Shown here piece by piece: positions 1 to 6,165 of a stretch of DNA of 22,290 nt; positions within the stretch are counted from its first letter, which is position 1, and each line of letters starts with the position of its first letter. The stretch is from DATDRS01 sp035291605 (GTDB lineage: Bacteria > Chloroflexota > Anaerolineae > Anaerolineales > UBA6663). The stretch lies in NCBI GenBank assembly GCA_035291605.1, contig DATDRS010000397.1, forward strand, positions 1 through 22,290, given 5' to 3'. A program made the translations under genes and the position numbers. Below the pieces are notes generated by a model. That model searched no databases. It was not told the origin of the DNA and worked only from the letters and a program-made list of their open reading frames with translations.

Positions 1-114
1 CAAGGCTTTCGGGCGCGCTTGGCCGCCAGTGTCGCCTTGCATAACTTCTGCCTCTGGCTTAACGCTCAGCTGGGGCGACCGCTCTTGGCCTTCGCCGACC
101 TGATTGACTGGTGA
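1..114 (+). CDS. C-terminal end of a probable transposase (partial)
   Basis: An open frame runs from the left edge to a TGA at 112-114 and encodes 37 residues, including LHNFCLWLNAQLGRP and the ending LLAFADLIDW. The LHN...WLN..LG.P.LAFADL pattern resembles the C-terminal tail of IS982-like DDE transposases; this is recalled family resemblance, not a search result. The catalytic part lies outside the window, so whether the element is intact cannot be judged. No terminal inverted repeat could be identified with confidence in the 145 bases that follow. It could instead be a lone transposase remnant. Confidence 0.5.
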   Translation, partial: QGFRARLAASVALHNFCLWLNAQLGRPLLAFADLIDW

Positions 115-151
115 TCGGTTCATCTCGCACCAAGCGTTATAGCCCCCGAAA

Positions 152-189
152 CGAAGCGGAGTGGAGGAGGGGGAGACCGCGAAGCGGAG
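152..189. repeat. GC/purine-rich short direct repeat in intergenic DNA
   Basis: The 10-base word CGAAGCGGAG occurs at 152-161 and again at 180-189, separated by a purine-rich GGAGGAGGGGGAGACCG-type segment. The stretch lies between the transposase fragment and the promoter of the S1 gene. It has no ORF and looks like a dispersed intergenic repeat or the edge of the mobile element. No function can be assigned. The rest of 115-259 shows nothing else recognisable. Confidence 0.35.
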
Positions 190-259
190 AGGGTGAGGCG
201 AGAGTATACTTGAAGCGCGCTCCTCAACCCGAAAGGATGGAACCATCTTCATGCAAAAA

Positions 260-288
260 TTGACATGGGGTGATAGCGGCTGTATAAT
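260..288 (+). promoter_or_regulatory. Consensus sigma70/sigmaA promoter of the S1-infA operon
   Basis: TTGACA at 260-265 and TATAAT at 283-288 are separated by exactly 17 bases, so both hexamers and the spacing match the housekeeping consensus. Transcription should start near 295, giving a leader of about 170 bases before the ATG at 467. A promoter this strong suits a gene for an abundant translation factor. Confidence 0.85.
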
Positions 289-405
289 CCGCACAGTAGC
301 TGGTCCTGCTCGTTTGGCCGCGCCGATCGTGGGACATCATTATCATCGGAGATAAGCTGGAGCTGATAACGAGGCTTTATTTCAGGGATAAGTTTGGCCC
401 AACGC

Positions 406-451
406 ACTCGGCGCGCGGCGAGGTTTTTTGGCCCCAGCGCCGAGTTTTTTT
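406..451 (+). terminator. Terminator-like hairpin in the leader of the S1 gene (candidate attenuator)
   Basis: ACTCGGCGC (406-414) pairs perfectly with GCGCCGAGT (437-445) and runs directly into seven T residues (445-451), the form of an intrinsic terminator. It sits between the promoter and the start codon, so it would end transcription before the S1 gene unless bypassed. Upstream, CGCGCCGA (319-326) is the exact complement of TCGGCGCG (408-415), so an alternative pairing would destroy the terminator stem. Alternatively, promoter plus hairpin could delimit a small RNA of about 157 nt, with the S1 gene expressed by read-through. No known riboswitch class was recognised. Confidence 0.55.
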
Positions 452-466
452 GTTCGGGACAAGAGG

Positions 467-1606
467 ATGACGACTGACGCGGGGGCTGATTTCAAATCCC
501 TTTTGGACAGCGAGGAAAGCGCGCCGCCGTTAGAGCGTGGGACGATTCTTTCAGGCCGCGTGGTGGCGTTGGACACGCAGGGGATGATGGTGGACCTCGG
601 CTTGAAGCGGGACGCCATCGTGCCCCGGGCCGAATTGGACAAGCTGGCTCAACGCGGCGTGGAGTTCCAGAAGGACCAGGAAGTCTGGGTCTCCATCGTC
701 AATCCCGAGGACCGGGACGGCAACGTCCTCGTCTCGGTTGACCACAGCCGCCAGCAGCAGGACTGGATCAACGCCGAAAAACTGATGGCGAGCGGGGAGG
801 TCTGGGAGGGCAAAGTCACCAGCTATAACCGGGGGGGATTGCTGGTCCAGTTTGGCGAGATCCAGGCCTTCGTCCCGGCCTCGCAGCTCTTCGACCTCCC
901 GCATGGCCTCCCAGAGGCCGAGCGGCCGCAGCGGTTGGCCGCCCTGGTGGGTCAGCAGATGGGCTTCAAGGTCATCGAAGTTGACCGGCGGCGCAAGCGG
1001 CTGGTGCTCTCCCAGCGCAAAGCCCAGCGCGAGTATCGCAAGAAGCAGCAGACCAGCCTGCTCACGGAACTGGCTGAAGGGCAGGTCCGCAGAGGGGTGG
1101 TCACCGCCCTGCGCGAATTCGGCGCGTTCGTGGATTTGGGCGGCGTGGATGGGCTGGTTCACATTTCAGAATTGTCCTGGGAACGGGTGAAGCATCCCAG
1201 CGAGGTTTTGAAAGTGGGCCAGGAAGTGGAAGTGGAGGTCTTGAAGATAGACCGGGAGGCCAAGCGGATTGCGTTGAGCCTGAAGCGCCGCCAGGTAGAT
1301 CCGTGGTCGAGGGTGACCGAATTGTTTGCCGTGGGGCAGGTGCTGGAGGGGAGGGTGACGCGCGTCGTCAACTTTGGGGCGTTTGTGAATGTGGGCTACG
1401 GCATCGAAGGCCTGTTGCATACCAGCCGCTGGGGCCGGCAGACCCTGGCCGAAGGCGACCAGGTCAAGGTGAAAGTGCTGCGAATCGAGCCGGAACGCCA
1501 GCGCGTCAGCCTGGGATTGGAAGCGAAAGAAGCGGCTCGGCCGGACGAGAGCCAGGAGGCTCCGGCGGCTGAGACGGGTGACACAGACAGCAAGGATGAG
1601 GCATAG
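467..1606 (+). CDS. rpsA: S1-domain RNA-binding protein (ribosomal protein S1-like)
   Basis: A 379-residue cytoplasmic protein with four S1 (OB-fold) RNA-binding repeats, at about residues 22-90, 107-182, 198-268 and 284-355. Repeat 3 carries the classical FGAFVDLGGVDGLVHISELSW signature and repeat 4 a FGAFVNVGYGIEGLLH version. The tail is acidic and low-complexity. S1 proteins bind mRNA and help the 30S subunit capture it; E. coli S1 has six repeats, and four-repeat forms are usual in many other phyla. The ATG at 467 is chosen because the in-frame upstream TTG (428) lies inside the terminator-like hairpin. AAGAGG abuts this ATG with no spacing, so the ribosome site is unusual. It is followed after 10 bases by infA, clearly co-transcribed. 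The gene symbol is by similarity. Confidence 0.85.
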   Translation: MTTDAGADFKSLLDSEESAPPLERGTILSGRVVALDTQGMMVDLGLKRDAIVPRAELDKLAQRGVEFQKDQEVWVSIVNPEDRDGNVLVSVDHSRQQQDWINAEKLMASGEVWEGKVTSYNRGGLLVQFGEIQAFVPASQLFDLPHGLPEAERPQRLAALVGQQMGFKVIEVDRRRKRLVLSQRKAQREYRKKQQTSLLTELAEGQVRRGVVTALREFGAFVDLGGVDGLVHISELSWERVKHPSEVLKVGQEVEVEVLKIDREAKRIALSLKRRQVDPWSRVTELFAVGQVLEGRVTRVVNFGAFVNVGYGIEGLLHTSRWGRQTLAEGDQVKVKVLRIEPERQRVSLGLEAKEAARPDESQEAPAAETGDTDSKDEA

Positions 1607-1616
1607 ATAAGAACGT

Positions 1617-1874
1617 ATGGCAAAGTCAGAAGAAAAGATCGTCGTCGAGGGCGAGGTCATCGAGGCCATGAAGGCTACGCAGTTCCGGGTGAAGCTGGAT
1701 AACGGCCACACGGTGCTGGCCTATCTGTCGGGCCGTTTGCGCAAGTATTACATCCGCATTCTGCTCGGCGACCGCGTCAAGGTCGAGCTGTCGCCGTATG
1801 ACCTCACGCGCGGGCGCATCGTTTACCGCTTCAGCGCTGCCAGCGGCGGTCAGGCGGTTCCCGGAGCAACGTAA
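1617..1874 (+). CDS. infA: Translation initiation factor IF-1
   Basis: An 85-residue single S1/OB-fold protein. It follows the IF-1 pattern throughout: a start MAKSEEKIVVEGEVIEAM, then FRVKLDNGHTVLAYLSGRLRK, YYIRILLGDRVKVELSPYDL and TRGRIVYR. IF-1 binds the 30S A site during initiation alongside IF-2 and IF-3. The core of about 72 residues is followed by a roughly 13-residue Ser/Ala/Gly-rich extension that most IF-1 proteins lack. It starts 10 bases after the S1 gene stop and has only a weak ribosome site, suggesting translational coupling. In many bacteria infA lies in the large ribosomal-protein cluster, so its pairing with an S1 protein is notable. A second infA elsewhere in the genome cannot be excluded. 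Confidence 0.93.
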   Translation: MAKSEEKIVVEGEVIEAMKATQFRVKLDNGHTVLAYLSGRLRKYYIRILLGDRVKVELSPYDLTRGRIVYRFSAASGGQAVPGAT

Positions 1875-1883
1875 CCCCATTTT

Positions 1884-1930
1884 GGTTGGCCAGCCCAACC
1901 ACTGCCGCCCCGTGAGAATGGGGCGGTTTT
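1884..1930 (+). terminator. Terminator of the S1-infA operon (two hairpins)
   Basis: A small hairpin GGTTGG/CCAACC (1884-1889 with 1895-1900) is followed by CCGCCCC/GGGGCGG (1905-1911 with 1920-1926), an 8-base loop, and TTTT at 1927-1930. It lies 10 bases beyond the infA stop, the right place for an intrinsic terminator. The gene on the other side (prmA) is convergent. Confidence 0.75.
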
Positions 1931-1949
1931 GGTTTCCTTCACTCTCCTC

Positions 1950-1980
1950 CCCCTCTCTTGAACTTTGTTCAGGAGAGGGG
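1950..1980. repeat. Long perfect palindrome between infA and prmA
   Basis: Positions 1950-1963 pair with 1967-1980 over 14 base pairs (one T-G wobble) around a three-base TTT loop. The core is TGAAC-TTT-GTTCA flanked by CCCCTCTC/GAGAGGGG. No T-run follows on the minus strand, so it is a poor classical terminator for prmA, though it could protect the mRNA 3' end. The surrounding CT/GA-rich text (about 1938-1996) resembles dispersed palindromes I associate with large GC-rich bacterial genomes. Confidence 0.6.
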
Positions 1981-1999
1981 AAGGGGTTGGGGGGTGAGG

Positions 2000-2908
2000 T
2001 CAGCGCCGCGCGATAATCGCGGTCCAGTCCTCGATATGCTCGTGCGCGAGGATCGTCAGGTCCCGGGTCTTGAGCGCAGCATTGACTTCGAACGCCTGCG
2101 AGGCGAGGATGCCGGACACGACGAGCAGCCCGCCGGGAGTGACGGCCTGCGCGAGGCCCTGCCCGAGCAGATCCACGATGACGCGGGCGAGGATGTTGGC
2201 GACGACAAAGGGCGCGCTCGCCATCCCGAATTGATGGGCGAGCACCTCAGCCAGCGAGCCTTTTTCAATGTGAATATGATCGGCCACGCCGTTGGCGGCG
2301 GCGTTTTCCTTAGCCACGCGCACGGCTTCGTCGTCAATGTCCACGGCGAGGAGTGGGCCGGCGCCGAGTTTGGCGGCGGCGATGGCAAGGATGCCCGAAC
2401 CCGTGCCAAGGTCAATGACTGGCGTCCCCGGCTGGAGATGCCGCTCAATCGCCGCCAGGCACAACTGGGTGGTAGGATGGGTCCCGGTTCCAAAAGCCAT
2501 GCCGGGGTCGAGGCGGATGGGCACGTCGTCCGGCGCCAGCGGCGGGTTGAGCCAGGCGGGGACGATGATCAAACGCTTGCCGATGCGGATCGGTTTGAAG
2601 TCGGCTTTCCATGCCTCGGACCAATCGGCCTCGGCGACGGGCCTGTATTGTGGTTGGGGCAGGGGAAGGATCTGGCCGAGATGCCAGAGGGCCTCTTCCA
2701 GTTGGGCGCGCGCGGCGGCGAGCCCCTCGTCGGCGGGCAGATAGGCGCGGACGATGACCGGGCCGACGGGGCGGCCTTTATCGTCAGGCGTGACCTCGAT
2801 CTGCGTCGCTTCATGGACGACGCCGCCCGGGGCAAACCGCGCGAACACGTCGGCCACCGCCTCGGCGGCCTCGCCGCTCACGGTGAGGGAGACCTCGAGC
2901 CAGTTCAT
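2000..2908 (-). CDS. prmA: Ribosomal protein L11 methyltransferase
   Basis: A 302-residue SAM-dependent methyltransferase that trimethylates ribosomal protein L11. The N-terminal substrate-recognition domain (about 1-105) is followed by the Rossmann methyltransferase domain. Visible motifs are GMAFGTGTHPTTQLCL before the fold, motif I VIDLGTGSGILAIAAAKLG, the acidic end of beta-2 LAVDIDDEAV, and the family-typical VVANILARVIVDL. The length is normal for the family. It is the last gene of the heat-shock operon, after dnaJ, an arrangement common in Gram-positive and related bacteria. The start is the only sensible ATG and matches the usual MNWLEVS-type beginning, but no Shine-Dalgarno sequence precedes it. 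The stop sits next to the palindrome at 1950-1980. Confidence 0.93.
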   Translation of the reverse strand: MNWLEVSLTVSGEAAEAVADVFARFAPGGVVHEATQIEVTPDDKGRPVGPVIVRAYLPADEGLAAARAQLEEALWHLGQILPLPQPQYRPVAEADWSEAWKADFKPIRIGKRLIIVPAWLNPPLAPDDVPIRLDPGMAFGTGTHPTTQLCLAAIERHLQPGTPVIDLGTGSGILAIAAAKLGAGPLLAVDIDDEAVRVAKENAAANGVADHIHIEKGSLAEVLAHQFGMASAPFVVANILARVIVDLLGQGLAQAVTPGGLLVVSGILASQAFEVNAALKTRDLTILAHEHIEDWTAIIARR

Positions 2909-2912
2909 CGTG

Positions 2913-3000
2913 GCGTATGGCCGATGGCAGAGGGTATGGCCGCCTCAGCGCGCCATCAGCCATCTGCTATCCGCCTTCGGCTCTCGGCTATCTGCTACTC
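2913..3000. repeat. Heptamer repeat array at the dnaJ-prmA junction
   Basis: Plus-strand text reads in 7-base steps. Three units of the GCNGATG type (GCGTATG, GCCGATG, GCAGAGG; 2913-2933) are followed by seven units in the opposite sense: GCCATCA, GCCATCT, GCTATCC, GCCTTCG, GCTCTCG, GCTATCT and GCTACTC (2952-3000). The two halves are reverse-complement versions of the same degenerate unit, so the transcript could fold back. The last unit contains the dnaJ stop codon. Function is unknown. Confidence 0.6.
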
Positions 3001-4116
3001 GCCCCACGCATTCCGCAGGCGCTCGACCAATCCGGTTTCAAGCGGGACGGCCTCGTCTTTAAGAGTCTTACTGAGGTCTTTGAGGAGCTTCTTCTGTTCG
3101 CCAGTGAGGTGGGTTGGCGTGGTGACGGCGACGACGACGAGCATATCGCCCCGGCCCTGGCGCTGGAGGTGCGGCACACCTTTGCCTTTCAGGGTGAAGA
3201 CAGTGCCGGATTGCGTCCCAGGGGGGATGGCGACTTTTTCTGCGCCGTTCACACTCGGCACTTTGACATCCGCGCCCAGGGCGGCCTGCGCCACGTTGAC
3301 GGCGATTTCGAGGATGATATCGTCGCCGCGCCGCCGGAAATACTTGTGCTCGGCGACGGAGATGACGACGTACAGGTTGCCCTGCGGCCCGCCGTTGACG
3401 CCCGGCTCGCCCTCGCCGGAAAGGCGGATCTGGGTGCCGGTATCCACCCCCGGCGGGATGCTCACCGAGAGACGGCGCGTTTGCCGAGTTTGTCCGCGGC
3501 CGCGGCAGGTGTGGCAGGGCGAAGTGATGACCTCCCCGGCCCCCCGGCAGGTGGGACAGGTGGTCACGTTGACCATCGAGCCGAGGAAAGTTTGGCGCAC
3601 CTGCCGCACTTCGCCGCTGCCTTTGCATGTGGCGCAGCGGGTGGGAGAGGTGCCTGGCTCGGCCCCGCTCCCCCGGCATGTCTCGCAGACCTCGTGGCGG
3701 GTGACTTGAATCTCTTTCTGTGCGCCGGAAATGGCTTCTTCAAAGGGAATGGTGAGGTCGTAGCGCAAGTCGCCGCCCCGGCGCGGAGAGCGGCGCGAGG
3801 TGGAGCGCGCCCCGCCGAAGCTGCCGAAGATACTCTCGAAGATGTCCTCCATGCCGAAGCCGGAGAAATCCGCGGCGCCAAAACCAGCGCCGCTGACGCC
3901 CGCGTGGCCGTAGCGGTCATAAGCGGCGCGCTTTTGCTCATCCGAGAGGACGCCGTAGGCCTCATTCAGTTCTTTGAATTTTTCCTCGGCGCCGGAGTCC
4001 TTGTTCACGTCCGGGTGGTATTGCCGGGCGAGCTTGCGGAAAGCGCCCTTGATCTCGTCGGCGCTCGCGTTGCGCCCGACGCCGAGGACCTCGTAGTAGT
4101 CGCGCTTGGTCGCCAT
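2995..4116 (-). CDS. dnaJ: Chaperone DnaJ (Hsp40)
   Basis: A 373-residue type-I Hsp40 co-chaperone that delivers unfolded clients to DnaK and stimulates its ATPase. The J domain (about 4-70) has the HPD motif within RQYHPDVNKDSG. A Gly/Phe-rich linker (GAGFGAADFSGFG) follows, then four zinc-finger repeats CETCRGSG, CATCKGSG, CPTCRGAG and CHTCRGRG (about 145-215) and the two C-terminal substrate-binding domains. All eight zinc cysteines are present and the length is standard. It lies between dnaK and prmA in the CIRCE-controlled operon. The start MATKRDYYEVLGV is clear from homology, but the bases just upstream (GCCATCAGCTAAATC) contain no Shine-Dalgarno sequence and belong to the heptamer repeat array. 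Confidence 0.97.
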   Translation of the reverse strand: MATKRDYYEVLGVGRNASADEIKGAFRKLARQYHPDVNKDSGAEEKFKELNEAYGVLSDEQKRAAYDRYGHAGVSGAGFGAADFSGFGMEDIFESIFGSFGGARSTSRRSPRRGGDLRYDLTIPFEEAISGAQKEIQVTRHEVCETCRGSGAEPGTSPTRCATCKGSGEVRQVRQTFLGSMVNVTTCPTCRGAGEVITSPCHTCRGRGQTRQTRRLSVSIPPGVDTGTQIRLSGEGEPGVNGGPQGNLYVVISVAEHKYFRRRGDDIILEIAVNVAQAALGADVKVPSVNGAEKVAIPPGTQSGTVFTLKGKGVPHLQRQGRGDMLVVVAVTTPTHLTGEQKKLLKDLSKTLKDEAVPLETGLVERLRNAWGE

Positions 4117-4122
4117 GATTTA

Positions 4123-4221
4123 GCTGATGGCTGATAGCAGATGGCCGATAGTAAATCGCAGATCGCGTTGCAGCACTTGGCCGTACGCTATTTGCCATCG
4201 GCCATTCGCTCTCTGCTGTTA
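4123..4221. repeat. Inverted heptamer repeat arrays at the dnaK-dnaJ junction
   Basis: Six consecutive 7-base units run from 4123 to 4164: GCTGATG, GCTGATA, GCAGATG, GCCGATA, GTAAATC, GCAGATC. After about 15 bases, six more units in the reverse-complement sense run from 4180 to 4221: GCCGTAC, GCTATTT, GCCATCG, GCCATTC, GCTCTCT, GCTGTTA. The last holds the dnaK stop codon. ATGGCCGAT (4141-4149) is an exact inverted match to ATCGGCCAT (4198-4206), so a stem across the junction is possible. The unit is the same as at the dnaJ-prmA junction. Confidence 0.65.
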
Positions 4222-6117
4222 CGCTTCTTTGAATTCACCCTCGACGACATCGTCGCCGCCCTTGCCATCGCCGGGGCCGGCGCCGCCGGGTTGGCTGTCC
4301 GTGCCAGGGCCGGCCTGGCCGTACATCGCCGCGCCAATTTGCTGGACGACCTGATACAGATCGTTCGTCGCGCGCTTGATCGCTTCCAGGTCTTTGCCCT
4401 CCAGCGCCTGCCTGACGGCGGCAATCTTCTCCTCGACGCGGCTCTTCACGTCGCCGGGGATCTTATCGCCGCCCTCGCGCAGCGCCTTCTCGGCCGTGAA
4501 GACGGCGGCGTCGGCGGTGTTGCGCGTCTCCACCTCTTCCTTGCGCTTCTTATCCTCCGCCGCGAAGCGTTCGGCGTCTTTCACCATGCGGTCTACCTCG
4601 TCCTTGCCCAGGCCCGACGAAGCGGTGATCGTAATATGTTGGGAGCGCCCGGTCGCCTTGTCTTGCGCCGAGACTTTGAGGATGCCGTCGGCGTCAATGT
4701 CAAACGTCACTTCAATCTGCGGCACGCCGCGCGGCGCAGGCGGGATGCCGTCGAGGATGAAATTGCCGAGCAGTTTATTGTCGGCGGCCATCGGGCGCTC
4801 GCCCTGCACCACTTTGATCTCGACTGAGGTCTGCATGTCCGCTGCGGTCGAGAAGATCTGACTCTTGCGGGTGGGGATGGTGGTGTTGCGCTCGATGAGC
4901 GGAGTCGCCACCCCGCCGAGGGTCTCGATGGAAAGCGTGAGGGGCGTCACGTCCAAGAGGAGGATATCCTTAACCTCGCCGCCCAGCACGCCGGCCTGGA
5001 TCGCCGCACCCACAGCGACGACCTCGTCCGGGTTCACGCCTTTGTGCGGCTCCTTGTTGAAGATCTTGCGCACGGCTTCCTGCACCGCCGGCATGCGCGT
5101 CATGCCGCCGACAAGCACCACTTCGTCAATCTCGCCTGGCTTGAGCTTCGCGTCTTCGAGCGCCTGCGTCACCGGCCGGATCGAGCGCTGGATCAGGTCT
5201 TCGCACAACTGCTCCAGCTTGGCCCGGGTGAGCGGCATGTTCAAGTGCTTGGGGCCGGAGGCGTCGGCGGTGATGAACGGCAGGTTGATCTCCGTCTGCA
5301 TGACGGTCGAGAGCTCAATCTTGGCTTTCTCCGCCGCTTCCCTCAGACGCTGCAGGGCCTGCCGGTCGTTGCGCAGGTCAATGCCCTGCTCCTTGCGGAA
5401 CTCGTCGGCCACCCAGTTGATGACGCGCTGGTCGAAGTCGTCGCCGCCGAGGAAGGTGTCGCCGTTCGTCGAGCGCACCTCGAACACGCCGTCACCCACG
5501 TCGAGCACCGAGATGTCGAACGTGCCGCCGCCGAGGTCGTAGACAGCGATCGTCTCGTCTTTCTTCTTGTCCAGGCCGTAGGCCAGCGAGGAGGCCGTCG
5601 GCTCGTTGATGATGCGCAGGACATCCAGCCCGGCGATGCGCCCCGCGTCTTTGGTCGCCTGCCGCTGGGAGTCATTGAAGTACGCCGGGACGGTAATGAC
5701 CGCCTGCGTCACCGTCTCGCCGAGATAGGACTCGGCGTCGGCTTTGATCTTGGCGAGGATCATCGCGCTGATCTCGGGTGGAGAGTATTCCTTGCCGCCC
5801 ATATACACGCGCACGTCGCCGTTCGGGGCCTGCCCGACCTTATACGGGACGACTTTAACAGCCTTCTGCACTTCAGCATCGCTGTATTTGCGTCCCATGA
5901 AGCGCTTGATCGAGAAGATGGTGTTCTCCGGGTTGAGCACCGCCTGGCGGCGGGCGACCTGGCCCACCGTGCGCTCGCCTGTCTTAGGATTGACGGCGAC
6001 CACCGAGGGGATGAGCCGCGCCCCCTCGGACGCGGTGATCACCACCGGTTCACCGCCTTCCATGACGGCCACCACCGAGTTCGTCGTGCCCAGGTCAATG
6101 CCGATGATTTTGCCCAT
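4219..6117 (-). CDS. dnaK: Chaperone DnaK (Hsp70)
   Basis: A 632-residue ATP-dependent Hsp70 chaperone. The nucleotide-binding domain (about 1-380) shows the three Hsp70 signatures: IGIDLGTTNSVVAVMEGG, VYDLGGGTFDISVLDVGDGV and VLVGGMTRMPAVQEAVRKIF. The substrate-binding domain includes DILLLDVTPLTLSIETLGGV. The helical lid ends in a Gly-rich tail and VVEGEFKEA, a variant of the usual EEVD-like bacterial end. ATG at 6117 is chosen over an upstream in-frame start (6147) because MGKIIGIDLGTTNS is the conserved N-terminus and a Shine-Dalgarno AGGAG (6125-6129) lies 7 bases before it. Third gene of the HrcA-controlled operon; works with GrpE and DnaJ encoded on either side. Confidence 0.98.
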   Translation of the reverse strand: MGKIIGIDLGTTNSVVAVMEGGEPVVITASEGARLIPSVVAVNPKTGERTVGQVARRQAVLNPENTIFSIKRFMGRKYSDAEVQKAVKVVPYKVGQAPNGDVRVYMGGKEYSPPEISAMILAKIKADAESYLGETVTQAVITVPAYFNDSQRQATKDAGRIAGLDVLRIINEPTASSLAYGLDKKKDETIAVYDLGGGTFDISVLDVGDGVFEVRSTNGDTFLGGDDFDQRVINWVADEFRKEQGIDLRNDRQALQRLREAAEKAKIELSTVMQTEINLPFITADASGPKHLNMPLTRAKLEQLCEDLIQRSIRPVTQALEDAKLKPGEIDEVVLVGGMTRMPAVQEAVRKIFNKEPHKGVNPDEVVAVGAAIQAGVLGGEVKDILLLDVTPLTLSIETLGGVATPLIERNTTIPTRKSQIFSTAADMQTSVEIKVVQGERPMAADNKLLGNFILDGIPPAPRGVPQIEVTFDIDADGILKVSAQDKATGRSQHITITASSGLGKDEVDRMVKDAERFAAEDKKRKEEVETRNTADAAVFTAEKALREGGDKIPGDVKSRVEEKIAAVRQALEGKDLEAIKRATNDLYQVVQQIGAAMYGQAGPGTDSQPGGAGPGDGKGGDDVVEGEFKEA

Positions 6118-6130
6118 GTTGCGACTCCTG

Positions 6131-6165
6131 TGATTGGTAATTGGCAATCCGTAATTCCCAATTAC
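6131..6165. repeat. Heptamer repeat array at the grpE-dnaK junction
   Basis: Five in-phase 7-base units, TGATTGG, TAATTGG, CAATCCG, TAATTCC and CAATTAC, fill 6131-6165. The last one overlaps the grpE stop codon (6162-6164) and the first ends just before the dnaK ribosome site. The unit sequence differs from that at the other two junctions of this operon, although the period is the same. Confidence 0.6.

Noticed and set aside
295..451. tRNA or known small RNA (e.g. 6S) in the S1 leader
   Set aside because: No cloverleaf or CCA-type end was found, and the 5' and 3' ends do not pair as in 6S RNA. It is left as an unassigned leader.
428..466. TTG-initiated N-terminal extension of the S1 protein
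   Set aside because: The 13 extra codons are the loop, stem and U-run of the terminator-like hairpin, and ATG 467 gives a normal N-terminus.
1958..3709. 583-residue plus-strand open frame over prmA and dnaJ
   Set aside because: It is antisense to two unmistakable conserved genes. Its translation is Arg/Gly/Pro-rich without domains, and GC-rich codon bias keeps this frame open.
2913..4221. CRISPR-like array at the dnaK-dnaJ-prmA junctions
   Set aside because: The repeats are only 7 bases long, tandem without spacers, degenerate and inverted; there are no cas genes.
6118..6147. Extended DnaK start at 6147
   Set aside because: The extra residues come from the heptamer repeat tract. The conserved MGKIIGIDLGTTNS start has its own ribosome site.
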